Position numbers and translations under genes: made by a program
The notes under the pieces: generated by a model
Databases searched by the model: none
Told to the model about the DNA's origin: nothing
What the model saw: the letters and a program-made list of their open reading frames with translations, nothing else
DNA from: Paeniglutamicibacter cryotolerans
Lineage (GTDB): Bacteria; Actinomycetota; Actinomycetes; Actinomycetales; Micrococcaceae
NCBI RefSeq assembly: GCF_014190875.1
Contig: NZ_JACHVS010000001.1
Location: 310,001-374,000 of the forward strand
Reading direction: 5' to 3'
Length of the DNA stretch: 64,000 nucleotides
Shown: positions 36,542-43,703 of the stretch, one piece after another
How positions within the stretch are numbered: position 1 is the first letter of the stretch
Layout: each line of letters opens with the position of its first letter

Positions 36542-36955
36542 ATGGCTTGGGGTAAAAGCGAGGAACAGAAGGCAGAAGAACAAGCGGCAAGAAATGCCCG
36601 CGAAACGGAGCAGCGAGAAGCCGAAGAGGCCGCCGAATTCGCGGCAAGTCCCCTGGGACTTGCGATTGCCGCCCACACGAACGGCGACGCCTTCTTTCAA
36701 GTTCAAATCGAAGTGAGCTCCCTGACGGGAACAGCCTCGTTTTTTGGATCCTCCGAAAACGATGTGCATCACTCGGGGAAATCAACTGACACCTTGGGCC
36801 AGATCGAAAAAGTAGGTTGGCGGCTGGAACATGTCGGATACGTTTTCATCGAAACCGGGTCAACCTCAACGAACCGGGTGATGTCCACCGGTCAGGGAGT
36901 GGTGACGAGGGGAAACGTCACGGGCATCTACCTGTTCCGCAGAACGTCCGGGTGA
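36542..36955 (+). CDS. conserved hypothetical protein
   Basis: A 137-residue protein. A charged, Glu/Ala/Arg-rich N-terminal helix (residues 5-40, likely coiled coil) precedes a compact domain ending EKVGWRLEHVGYVFIET, then a glycine/threonine segment and GIYLFRR. The C-terminal segment is typical of small actinobacterial proteins of unknown function. It lies inside the 677-bp segment bounded by the 50-bp direct repeats. Confidence 0.65.
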   Translation: MAWGKSEEQKAEEQAARNARETEQREAEEAAEFAASPLGLAIAAHTNGDAFFQVQIEVSSLTGTASFFGSSENDVHHSGKSTDTLGQIEKVGWRLEHVGYVFIETGSTSTNRVMSTGQGVVTRGNVTGIYLFRRTSG

Positions 36956-37089
36956 TTCCCCGACAGCAGGGGCCGTTTTCCTCTGTCGGCAGCGTGACCG
37001 CCGGCCCGTCGCCTGGGGGTCTGTCCAGCCGACCGGGGTGCGGTTGGATCATGAGATCCAGGAGATGGCATCAGGGCATCGGCTGACGC

Positions 37090-37139
37090 ATGCCCGATGC
37101 GGATCACCAACCTGGTCATCGACATCAGGAAGTAGGCCG
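37090..37139. repeat. 50-bp direct repeat, copy 2
   Basis: Second copy of the thioesterase 3' end, without any upstream coding sequence. The pair brackets one small gene, a layout left by site-specific integration at a gene's 3' end or by segmental duplication. Confidence 0.9.
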
Positions 37140-37259
37140 CCGCAGCCCCCCGCCCGGCACCGACCAGCAGCTAAGACGCCCTTCCCCCGTCGGGTGTTCC
37201 ACGATAGCCTCCCGGAAACGGACGATGGCTCCGATAAGGATGCTGGACAAGGGGGAACG

Positions 37260-37691
37260 ATGAAAATTGGACGGGCATCGGCACTGGGCGCGACACTGTT
37301 GGCACTGGGCCTGCTGTCCACCGGCTGCAACTAGTCGGCGTCCGGCATGGCCATCATGGACACCGCGGCCTCCGCCATCGCACCGCCGTCGGTACTGACC
37401 CAGAACGAGTCCCTGGCCGCCGACTCGATCCGCTCGCTCGGTGAGTTCGATGGCCTGCAGTACTTCGTGGCGAAGTCCGCCGAATCCTCCGGCTATTGCC
37501 TTGCCCAATACGAAACAGCCGAGCAGACGTCTTCCATCGGCTGCGGTGCTGGCGCCATCGGCAGCATCGTGGAGCTTTATGTGGCACCAAATCCAGTGGT
37601 CGCCCTGACCCAAGACGGCCACACGATGGCACCCGATGAGCAGGGCGAGTGGGTCAAACTGACCGGGAACCTCTGGAAGCACGCCGGCTAG
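37260..37691 (+). pseudogene. lipoprotein gene with in-frame TAG after the lipobox
   Basis: MKIGRASALGATLLALGLLS leads into the lipobox LSTGC at residues 19-23, then Asn and a TAG (37332-37334). The same frame continues with SASGMAIMDTAASAIAPP to WVKLTGNLWKHAG and stops at 37691. GGGGGAA lies 3 bp before the start. CAG (Gln) to TAG is a single C-to-T change. As read, only a 24-residue signal peptide would be made; readthrough or reinitiation at the ATG of 37347 would give an unexported protein. Confidence 0.8.
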
Positions 37692-37709
37692 GACCGGCAC
37701 GCCTCCTGC

Positions 37710-38222
37710 CTACGCGTCGGCGTACTCCGGCGGCCACACAACGGTGAAGCGCTCGAAGACGATCTCCTCGTCCTGCCTCCATTTGGCACCCCGTGCAGCG
37801 CACCCCCGCTGCCAGTACCTGCGGTGCTCGGTCCGCCAGCGTTCCAGGGACCTATCGTCCTCGCCCTCGTCGTAGGCAAAGGCGGCATCGGCCGAGGCGA
37901 AGTCGCCGAGCCGTAGTTCGATGCTGCGCAACACCACCGTCGGCACCCCGGCGCCGTCGCAGGCGATCCAGTGCGACCCGACGCGGGGAATCGATTCGCC
38001 GGCGGCCAGGTATTCGGCCGCCAGCTCGGAAGTGGCGCGCTTGAGCCCATGGGTGACCGCATGCAGCAGCTGATCGGCGAGCGCAGCTGAATCCCCGAAA
38101 TGCTCGACAGTGTAGTCGGGGCACAGCCGTACCGCCTCCGGCTGGGCTGCCGCGTAGTCCGACCACATCAGTGCCGCCGCCGCCTTGTCCACAGCCGCGG
38201 CCTGAACCCGTTCAAACGTCAT
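37710..38222 (-). CDS. ASCH domain protein
   Basis: A 170-residue protein resembling ASCH-domain proteins (PUA-like fold): FGDSAALADQLLHAVTHG, KRATSEL, then SHWIACDGAGVPTVVLR and a C-terminal EEIVFERFTVVW. The GxKxAT signature (GLKRATSE) is present. These proteins probably bind RNA or nucleotides, and some hydrolyse modified nucleosides (N4-acetylcytidine amidohydrolase YqfB type). Role here is unknown. Confidence 0.8.
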   Translation of the reverse strand: MTFERVQAAAVDKAAAALMWSDYAAAQPEAVRLCPDYTVEHFGDSAALADQLLHAVTHGLKRATSELAAEYLAAGESIPRVGSHWIACDGAGVPTVVLRSIELRLGDFASADAAFAYDEGEDDRSLERWRTEHRRYWQRGCAARGAKWRQDEEIVFERFTVVWPPEYADA

Positions 38223-38256
38223 CGGCCCATCATGCCACGGCCGTGCCGCGCCGCGC

Positions 38257-38739
38257 TCAACGTGGCAGATTGGCTTCGATCAGCCCCACGATGGCCGGAT
38301 CGTCCGGTTCGGTCCGCGGACTGAAGCAGCGGGTCTGCCCGTTGGGCAGGATGAGAAACTTCTCGAAGTTCCAGCGGATCCGCCCGGCCTTGCCGCCATC
38401 GTCCTTCGTCTTCTTCAGCTCGCTGTAGAGCGGGTGCGTGTGGCGGCCGTTGACCCGGATCTTGTCGAACACCGGGAAGGTGACCCCGTAGGTCGTCGAG
38501 CAGAATTCCTGGATCGCTTCTTTGCTCGATAGTTCCTGAAGGAACTGGTTGCTGGGGAAGCCCAACACGCTGAAGCCGCGGTTGCCGTACTCGCGCTGGA
38601 GCTCCTCGAGCTTGGCGTACTGCGGGGCCAGACCGCACCGCGATGCCACGTTCACCACCAGCACCACGTCGCCGGCGTACTCGTTCAACGACGTCTTGGT
38701 GCCATCCATCTTGTCGATGGGAATGTTCCTGATCTCCAT
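38257..38739 (-). CDS. glutathione peroxidase family thiol peroxidase
   Basis: A 160-residue Gpx-family protein. Peroxidatic Cys35 in NVASRCGLAPQY, Gln in PSNQFLQE and the WN pair in IRWNFEKFLI complete the catalytic tetrad. No selenocysteine. Actinobacteria of this type lack glutathione, so thioredoxin is the likely electron donor. The ATG at 38739 gives the standard N-terminus; TTG/GTG alternatives exist just upstream. Confidence 0.92.
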   Translation of the reverse strand: MEIRNIPIDKMDGTKTSLNEYAGDVVLVVNVASRCGLAPQYAKLEELQREYGNRGFSVLGFPSNQFLQELSSKEAIQEFCSTTYGVTFPVFDKIRVNGRHTHPLYSELKKTKDDGGKAGRIRWNFEKFLILPNGQTRCFSPRTEPDDPAIVGLIEANLPR

Positions 38740-38767
38740 GCTGCTCACAACCGCCCGCAAGAAGCCG

Positions 38768-39445
38768 TTATTCCCCCTGCCCTCGCTGTTCCCATCCGCA
38801 ATTGGCTGCCATGGAGAAAACGGTGCCGATCATTGCGTAGGAACCACCCCCGTGCAGGATCTCCCCGGGCAGCCCCAACGCCGAGACCTTCAGCCGGGGC
38901 GCATCATCGACGGTCATTGATCCACCCTCCTCGATGCAGCCGTCCTGCCAGGCCAGCAGCGCCGAGATCCGCAGGTCCTCACCGCCTTCGAGCACCGTGG
39001 GGTACCCCCGGGGGAACACGAAACGCGCATCCAAACCGCCATCATCGACCCGGTTCAGCATGAATGAATCAAGCATCATCGCCTGCAGCCCGGTTCCACC
39101 GTTCGATCCCATGAAGGGGATGATCAGTTCGTTCAAGACCACCTTTCGTCCGCCGGTGTTCCGGAGCACGAATTCGAACCTGCAAGCCAATCCAGGGGAC
39201 AGCACTAGGGCGGGAACGTTGAGCGTCGCGCCGTTGCCTGATCCCACCAGCGCTTCCTTGCTGGTCACGTCACCGCTGGACTCACAGCTAAAGGCCTCCG
39301 CATCGATCAGGACCTGGACCTTGTGGCGCGCGGTGGCGGCCCACGCATTCCATCCCACGCATCCCGCGGCCACTACCGCGACGACCATGGCTGCCTCAGC
39401 CCGGAGCGTGAACGCCAGGGGGCTGCGGCGATGGCTTCCCGACAT
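38768..39445 (-). CDS. secreted or membrane-anchored hypothetical protein
   Basis: A 225-residue protein with a single N-terminal helix (about residues 18-38, AAMVVAVVAAGCVGWNAWA) and an extracytoplasmic domain of beta character with four spaced cysteines (FSCESS, LACRFEF, DGCIEEG, AANCGW), which could form two disulfides. No family recognised. The alternate motif TLNVPALVLSPGLACRFEF recalls bacterial immunoglobulin-like folds. Located 8 bp upstream of the Gpx start region. Confidence 0.55.
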   Translation of the reverse strand: MSGSHRRSPLAFTLRAEAAMVVAVVAAGCVGWNAWAATARHKVQVLIDAEAFSCESSGDVTSKEALVGSGNGATLNVPALVLSPGLACRFEFVLRNTGGRKVVLNELIIPFMGSNGGTGLQAMMLDSFMLNRVDDGGLDARFVFPRGYPTVLEGGEDLRISALLAWQDGCIEEGGSMTVDDAPRLKVSALGLPGEILHGGGSYAMIGTVFSMAANCGWEQRGQGE

Positions 39446-39448
39446 GGT

Positions 39449-39805
39449 TTAGGCCAGCCCGGGATGTTCAGCGAGTTCATGGAAGATCCTCATCAGGTTT
39501 CCGGCGGGGTCCCGGAATGCGGCACACCGGATCGGCGGCAGGTCGGCCGGGGGCTCTACGCAGGTGACCGGATCCCGGCGGGCGGCGTGGAACGCGTCGA
39601 CGTCGGCCACCTGGTAGAAACCATTGGGGCCGGCAGCGCTTGAACCGCTCGCGTCGAGCATCAGCTGGACCTCGGTTCCGGGCAAGGAAAAGACGACCGT
39701 GTCAGTTCCTTCGCGCCAGTCCGCATCCAAACCGAGCACGTCGTGCTGGAAGGCCACCGCAGCCCCCGGATCGGCCACAGGATGGTACATGAACGTCAGG
39801 TTCAT
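39449..39805 (-). CDS. VOC (glyoxalase/bleomycin-resistance) family protein
   Basis: A 118-residue single VOC domain: YHPVADPGAAVAFQHDVLGL at the start, QLMLDASG in the middle and FRDPAGNLMRIFHE at the end, the usual metal-site end of the fold. Substrate unknown; many such small proteins bind or break down small toxic molecules. It ends 3 bp from the adjacent minus-strand gene. Confidence 0.8.
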   Translation of the reverse strand: MNLTFMYHPVADPGAAVAFQHDVLGLDADWREGTDTVVFSLPGTEVQLMLDASGSSAAGPNGFYQVADVDAFHAARRDPVTCVEPPADLPPIRCAAFRDPAGNLMRIFHELAEHPGLA

Positions 39806-39818
39806 GAAGCGATACTAG

Positions 39819-40031
39819 TCAAGGTCGCTTCAAGGAATCCAGCCCGGCATCGGCTACTTCGTGCCCCCGGGAAGCAGCTCCCCCCTCGCAGCCCAGCGCA
39901 TCGCAGATCAGGAGCAGTGTCGAATAGCGGATCGCTTGGGCCCGGCTATGCTTCAGCACCGAAAGGTTCACCACGCTGATCCCGGTGAGTTCGCTGAACC
40001 TCGACAGTGTCATGCCGCGGGCTTCGGGCAA
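39819..40031 (-). CDS. small Xre-type HTH protein
   Basis: Up to 70 residues. RGMTLSRFSELTGISVVNLS, then VLKHSRAQAIRYSTLLLICDALGC, is a Cro/C1-type HTH of the YozG-like small-regulator group. The start is a TTG (40031) or the ATG six codons later; relatives usually begin about 10 residues further upstream, so the 5' end may be eroded. The C-terminal 20 residues (GHEVADAGLDSLKRP) do not match the family. Confidence 0.55.
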   Translation of the reverse strand: MPEARGMTLSRFSELTGISVVNLSVLKHSRAQAIRYSTLLLICDALGCEGGAASRGHEVADAGLDSLKRP

Positions 40032-40721
40032 CCCACCGAGCCGGCAGCCGATCCCGGTTTACTCGTCCTCCTTCGAGCGGCACTAGATGAGGCGCGCAGT
40101 TCCCCGCTGCAGCTTCTGCCCGTTTTCAACACCAGGGCGGTGGCATGCCCAGTATCTGCGACGGCCCCTGCCAACCGGCGATGTCCTCATTCCACGGCCC
40201 ACCGTCACGCCCCAGCGCCTGCTGGGAGGCCATCGAACGTCCCCATCCGCCCAGCAACTGCCGGCACAGGCCGCAGATAATGGTTGCCGCACCGGTGATC
40301 CGTACCCGGCGCCCGGCGATCGGAGTCAAGGCAAGCTGTCGAATCAGACCGGCGCAGATGGCGGCAGTTCGGGCCAGGGCGCTTGGACGGGCACAGTCAC
40401 CTGCACCGCCGGCGCCTCCAGCCTCCAGCCTCCAGCCTCCAGCCTCCAGCCTCCAGCCCAGATGACTCTGCTGCCGGAAACCACGGCATCATTGACGGCG
40501 ACCAGGCGCGTGCCCCGCACGCTCACGGGAACCCAGGCCGAAAAGCAACCACCAGGGTGCACTCAGCGGGCAGCGCTCCCGCGATGAAGCATCTCGTGCC
40601 GTCCCCTGGAGCCCACCGCTACCCGATGATTATCGATATGTTTTGGCGGCCATCACAGTCAGACGCCACGGGTTGGCTGGCCTTGGACCCTACCCGCCCC
40701 GTTCAGGTAAGGGAGGAGAAG
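40032..40721. other. gene-free stretch with a 7-bp tandem repeat
   Basis: 690 bp without a recognised gene. A minus-strand frame, 40344-40562, contains the tandem repeat in phase (GGWRLEA twice) and a fairly protein-like segment (RGTRLVAVNDAVVSG), so an unrecognised or decayed gene is possible. Confidence 0.45.
40414..40458. repeat. 7-bp tandem repeat, about 6.4 copies
   Basis: GCCTCCA repeated six times without error plus GCC (40414-40458). Copy number is likely variable between strains through slippage. Confidence 0.95.
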
Positions 40722-41141
40722 CTATTTCGGATTCTTGCCGAAAAGCCCGACGATCCCCGCCGAACCCATGAACACGGCCGCAGCAAAGCCGGCAACGATC
40801 ATAAAACCGCGCGAATATCGCTTCGGAAAGGAGGGGTCCGGCTCACCCAAGGCAAAGAGCGCGAGCAGCAGCCCCGCAAGTCCGAAGACCAACCCCGCCA
40901 CCGCCACGATACGCCGGTAGGCCAGCGGCCCCAGCCGCTTTGGCAACCCGCGCAGCATCACCAGTCCGGTCGCCGTGAAGAGGATGCCCATCAGTATCAG
41001 GGCGCCGGACAAGAGCGGGTTCATCGGAGTCGAGGTAAACGGCGAAATCGCACCCACCAACAGCATGATGATATTGCCGGCCGTCACGAACCGCCATTTC
41101 CATCTTTCGGCCCGGGAAAGGCTGCTTGGAGGCAGCAGCAT
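40722..41141 (-). CDS. four-helix membrane protein
   Basis: A 139-residue protein with four hydrophobic helices and short loops. Start at 41141 chosen because GGAGGGA lies 7 bp upstream. Helix 1 follows RAERWKWRFVTAGN, and the C-terminus is the short basic FGKNPK. No family function recognised. Confidence 0.7.
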   Translation of the reverse strand: MLLPPSSLSRAERWKWRFVTAGNIIMLLVGAISPFTSTPMNPLLSGALILMGILFTATGLVMLRGLPKRLGPLAYRRIVAVAGLVFGLAGLLLALFALGEPDPSFPKRYSRGFMIVAGFAAAVFMGSAGIVGLFGKNPK

Positions 41142-41270
41142 CGTCGTCTCCCTCCGGTGTTCGATCGGTGAGGAACCTGGCATGCGGTCATGCCGGACCC
41201 TGCAACCCTGTCCAGTGCACCATTCTCGCACCATCCGCGCCGCGGGCCCCGGCAGCCTGGGGGAACCTCC

Positions 41271-41918
41271 TCAGGCCGCGGCCTTGCTGGCCAGCAGGTA
41301 GGCCTGGGGCGTCGATTCCCCATAGCCCGGTTCCCTGACCGTCGTGGATTCAACGGTGAGGCCGGCATCAGCCAACAGCGCGGCGATGTTCCCTGGATCC
41401 AGCCGGTAACCGTCGAAGTCGACCTCATGGCCATAGGCGCGTTTGATGTCCACCCGTGCATCTCCGGCCTGGAAGGCCAGCAACAGGCACCCTCCCGGGA
41501 TCAGGGTCCGGTGGAACTCGGCGAAGATGCCCGGCAGCGCGTGGGGTGGAGCGTGGATGATCGAATACCAGGCGACGATTCCGGAAAGCGTGGCATCGTC
41601 CAGATCCAGCGACTCCATCGAACCGACTCCGAAGCGCAGGTCCGGATAGGTGTTCCGGGCAACCTCGACCATCTTCGGGGAGAGGTCCATCCCGAAGACG
41701 TCGGCCCCCAAGTTGGATAGGAACCGTGTCACCCGACCGGGCCCACAGCCCAGGTCGGCGATCCGCCCCGGCAGCTGCCCGGCCTGCTCGGCGAATACCG
41801 CGAGCAGGGCCCGGTCAAGCGACTTGCCGTCGAGCTCGTGGAGCAGCAACTGGGCATAGTCGATGGCGACGGTGTCGTAGGCCGAACGCGTGGCGGTGAT
41901 CCAGCGGGTTTCAGTCAT
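41271..41918 (-). CDS. SAM-dependent class I methyltransferase
   Basis: A 215-residue methyltransferase with the Rossmann-fold motif I IADLGCGPGRVTRFL, acidic motif II FGMDLSPKMVEVAR, and motif IV-like SGIVAWYSIIHAPP. Substrate unknown. The ATG at 41918 is preferred over upstream options. It is divergent from the RIO-type kinase unit, with an inverted repeat in the gap. Confidence 0.88.
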   Translation of the reverse strand: MTETRWITATRSAYDTVAIDYAQLLLHELDGKSLDRALLAVFAEQAGQLPGRIADLGCGPGRVTRFLSNLGADVFGMDLSPKMVEVARNTYPDLRFGVGSMESLDLDDATLSGIVAWYSIIHAPPHALPGIFAEFHRTLIPGGCLLLAFQAGDARVDIKRAYGHEVDFDGYRLDPGNIAALLADAGLTVESTTVREPGYGESTPQAYLLASKAAA

Positions 41919-41975
41919 GTGCCCAGCATAGGGAGAGCACTGGTCAGCGCGGCATCGCCACGCCATTCGAAAAGT

Positions 41976-41993
41976 GATTGACAAGTATCAATC
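41976..41993. promoter_or_regulatory. inverted repeat in divergent promoter region
   Basis: GATTGA (41976-41981) and TCAATC (41988-41993) are perfect arms around a 6-bp spacer, in the gap between the methyltransferase and the kinase unit. A dimeric repressor site is likely; no candidate regulator is adjacent. Confidence 0.45.
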
Positions 41994-42050
41994 GCACGTG
42001 TTTTCATGAAAGGACAAGCATCGGTCACCCAGAGCGAGGAGGAACGCACC

Positions 42051-42158
42051 ATGACTGCCATCCAGCAGCCAACAGCAGTCCCCTCCGATCCCCATGGGAG
42101 CCGCAACCACCATGAAAAAACATCCCCCAACCCGTCACGGCGAGAACCCCGGCACTGA
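42051..42158 (+). CDS. small ORF overlapping the start of the RIO-type kinase gene
   Basis: A 35-codon frame starting at an ATG with a strong GAGGAGG 8 bp upstream; an in-frame ATG at 42006 would give 50 codons. It ends at a TGA (42156-42158), 47 bp inside the kinase gene in another frame. The kinase ATG at 42112 has only a distant GGGAG, so the short frame may be a translated leader coupling ribosomes into the kinase. The peptide (MTAIQQPTAVPSDPHGS) has no known family. Confidence 0.4.
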   Translation: MTAIQQPTAVPSDPHGSRNHHEKTSPNPSRREPRH

Positions 42159-42999
42159 ATCGATCCGCCGCCGGCAGCCCCGTCCGGACCGCGGCGCCGA
42201 CTGGAACATGCTCGACGTCGGGCTCGCCGTCAACCAGCGCTTCTCCACCTGGCCGGACGCCGGAAAACTGATGCGCGGCCCGCGTCCCTACCCCGAGTTC
42301 GTCATCGAGGATGCGGCGGCCATCGACACCGACCTGGGCGTCCTGAAAACGGGCAAGGAGGCCGATGTCATCCTGCTCGAACGCGCCGTCCCCGGCAACC
42401 GGGCGCTCCTCGCCTCCAAACGCTACCGTTCCGAGACACTGCGCCTCTTCCACCGCTCGGCCGCCTACACCGAGGGGCGCAGCGTCCGCCGTTCACGCGA
42501 TGCCCGCGCCCTGGAAAAGGGAAGCGGCTTCGGCCGCTCCGTCGAGGCCGCCGGCTGGGCCGCCTCCGAATGGACCTGCCTGCGCCAATGCTTCGAGGCC
42601 GGGGTCCCGGTCCCCTACCCGGTGCAGCTGGACGGGACCGAGGTCCTGATGGAATTCATCGGGGATCCCGAACATCCCGGTATCGCCGCGCCCCGCCTGC
42701 AGCAGCTCCATCCCGCACCGGACAGGCTGGAGGGCTACTGGCGGCAACTCCTCCGGGCGATGGAGGCCATGGCCCGACTCGGGTACGCCCACGGGGACCT
42801 GTCCCCCTATAACGTGCTCGGCGCCGGGGACCGGCTGGTCATCATCGATCTGCCCCAAATGGTGGATCTTGCCGGAAACAGCGGCGCGATGGAACTGCTG
42901 AAGCGCGACTGCGCAAACATGTGCCACTGGTTCACGGCGCACGGCCATGACGCGGATCCCGAAGAACTGTTCTCCACCATGGCAGCCGCGGCCCGGTAG
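42112..42999 (+). CDS. RIO1-family protein kinase-like
   Basis: A 295-residue protein with a RIO-type kinase fold. The nucleotide-binding region includes LGVLKTGKEADVILLER, the catalytic loop is YAHGDLSPYNVL and the metal-binding loop VIIDLPQMVDL. RIO kinases in bacteria are poorly characterised; some archaeal and eukaryotic members act in ribosome assembly. The loops match functional kinases. The 50-residue hydrophilic N-terminus is rich in Arg and Pro. Start chosen at 42112 rather than 42094 because the latter has no ribosome site. Confidence 0.8.
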   Translation: MKKHPPTRHGENPGTESIRRRQPRPDRGADWNMLDVGLAVNQRFSTWPDAGKLMRGPRPYPEFVIEDAAAIDTDLGVLKTGKEADVILLERAVPGNRALLASKRYRSETLRLFHRSAAYTEGRSVRRSRDARALEKGSGFGRSVEAAGWAASEWTCLRQCFEAGVPVPYPVQLDGTEVLMEFIGDPEHPGIAAPRLQQLHPAPDRLEGYWRQLLRAMEAMARLGYAHGDLSPYNVLGAGDRLVIIDLPQMVDLAGNSGAMELLKRDCANMCHWFTAHGHDADPEELFSTMAAAAR

Positions 43000-43167
43000 C
43001 ACCCGGAAACCGGCATCCTTCCATGCTGTTCCGCGGCCCGGACCAGGTCGACGCCCCGTCATCTCCGGGGCTCCGATGGCCCGGAGATGACACGCTGCCC
43101 AGACCGGACGGTCGCAGCGGTCATCACCCGACACAGCATTCGTACCGCCGCTGCCAAGGAACACACC

Positions 43168-43397
43168 ATGCGCAAGGCCTGCAAAATTGCCGTCCCTCTC
43201 ATCGCGGCGAAGGTGGTCCCTCAGGCAGCAACCGCGGCCTGGAGCATGATCGCGGCCATCGCCACCCTCCATCTCCGGCCAGTGCGTTCCCGAACCGCCG
43301 GCCGGGCGGCGGCCCACGGCATCACCGCCTTTGCCATCCTCGCCCTCGCAGACACAGCTGCACGCTCCATGGTTCCGGCCGGGGCCGGGGCACTTAC
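43168..43397 (+). pseudogene. small membrane-like ORF split by the IS1380 element
   Basis: MRKACKIAVPLIAAKVVPQ begins at 43168 with AAGGA 7 bp upstream and continues through two hydrophobic stretches to the IS1380 left end. Removing 43398-46595 and one 5-bp duplication rejoins the frame to 46601-46631, giving 86 residues ending RRSTMHPAL and TAG. The short product and absence of a recognised family make it uncertain that it was a real gene before insertion. Confidence 0.45.
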
Positions 43398-43703
43398 CCT
43401 CGATCCATCGATGAATTTTCGGTGCCATCGGCGGTTTAAATACGAAATGCCCGTCATTCAGGGGAAAATGGAGCTTATCTAGAGCACATTGACCACCGAA
43501 ATCGGAGCACTTCGCAGATGCAAGTTTCCCACACTCTCCCCGCGCTGTCAGTTTCCTTCGACGATGTGAATTTGGTCGGCGCCGCAGGCCTGGTCCCGGT
43601 GATGGCTCTGGCCCGCGAGGCCAACCTGGTGGAACTGGTCGACGAGGCAGTGAAACTGCCCACCGACAAAGGCGCAAACCCCGGACTGAAGCTCTCGGCC
43701 CTG

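Noticed and set aside
36413..37089. Calling the segment between the 50-bp direct repeats an integrated mobile element
   Set aside because: No integrase, excisionase or replication gene is present; reported only as a repeat pair with open origin.
43087..43482. Continuous plus-strand frame running from the small ORF into the IS1380 left end
   Set aside because: Residues after 43397 are encoded by the insertion sequence; the frame is a fusion artefact of the insertion.
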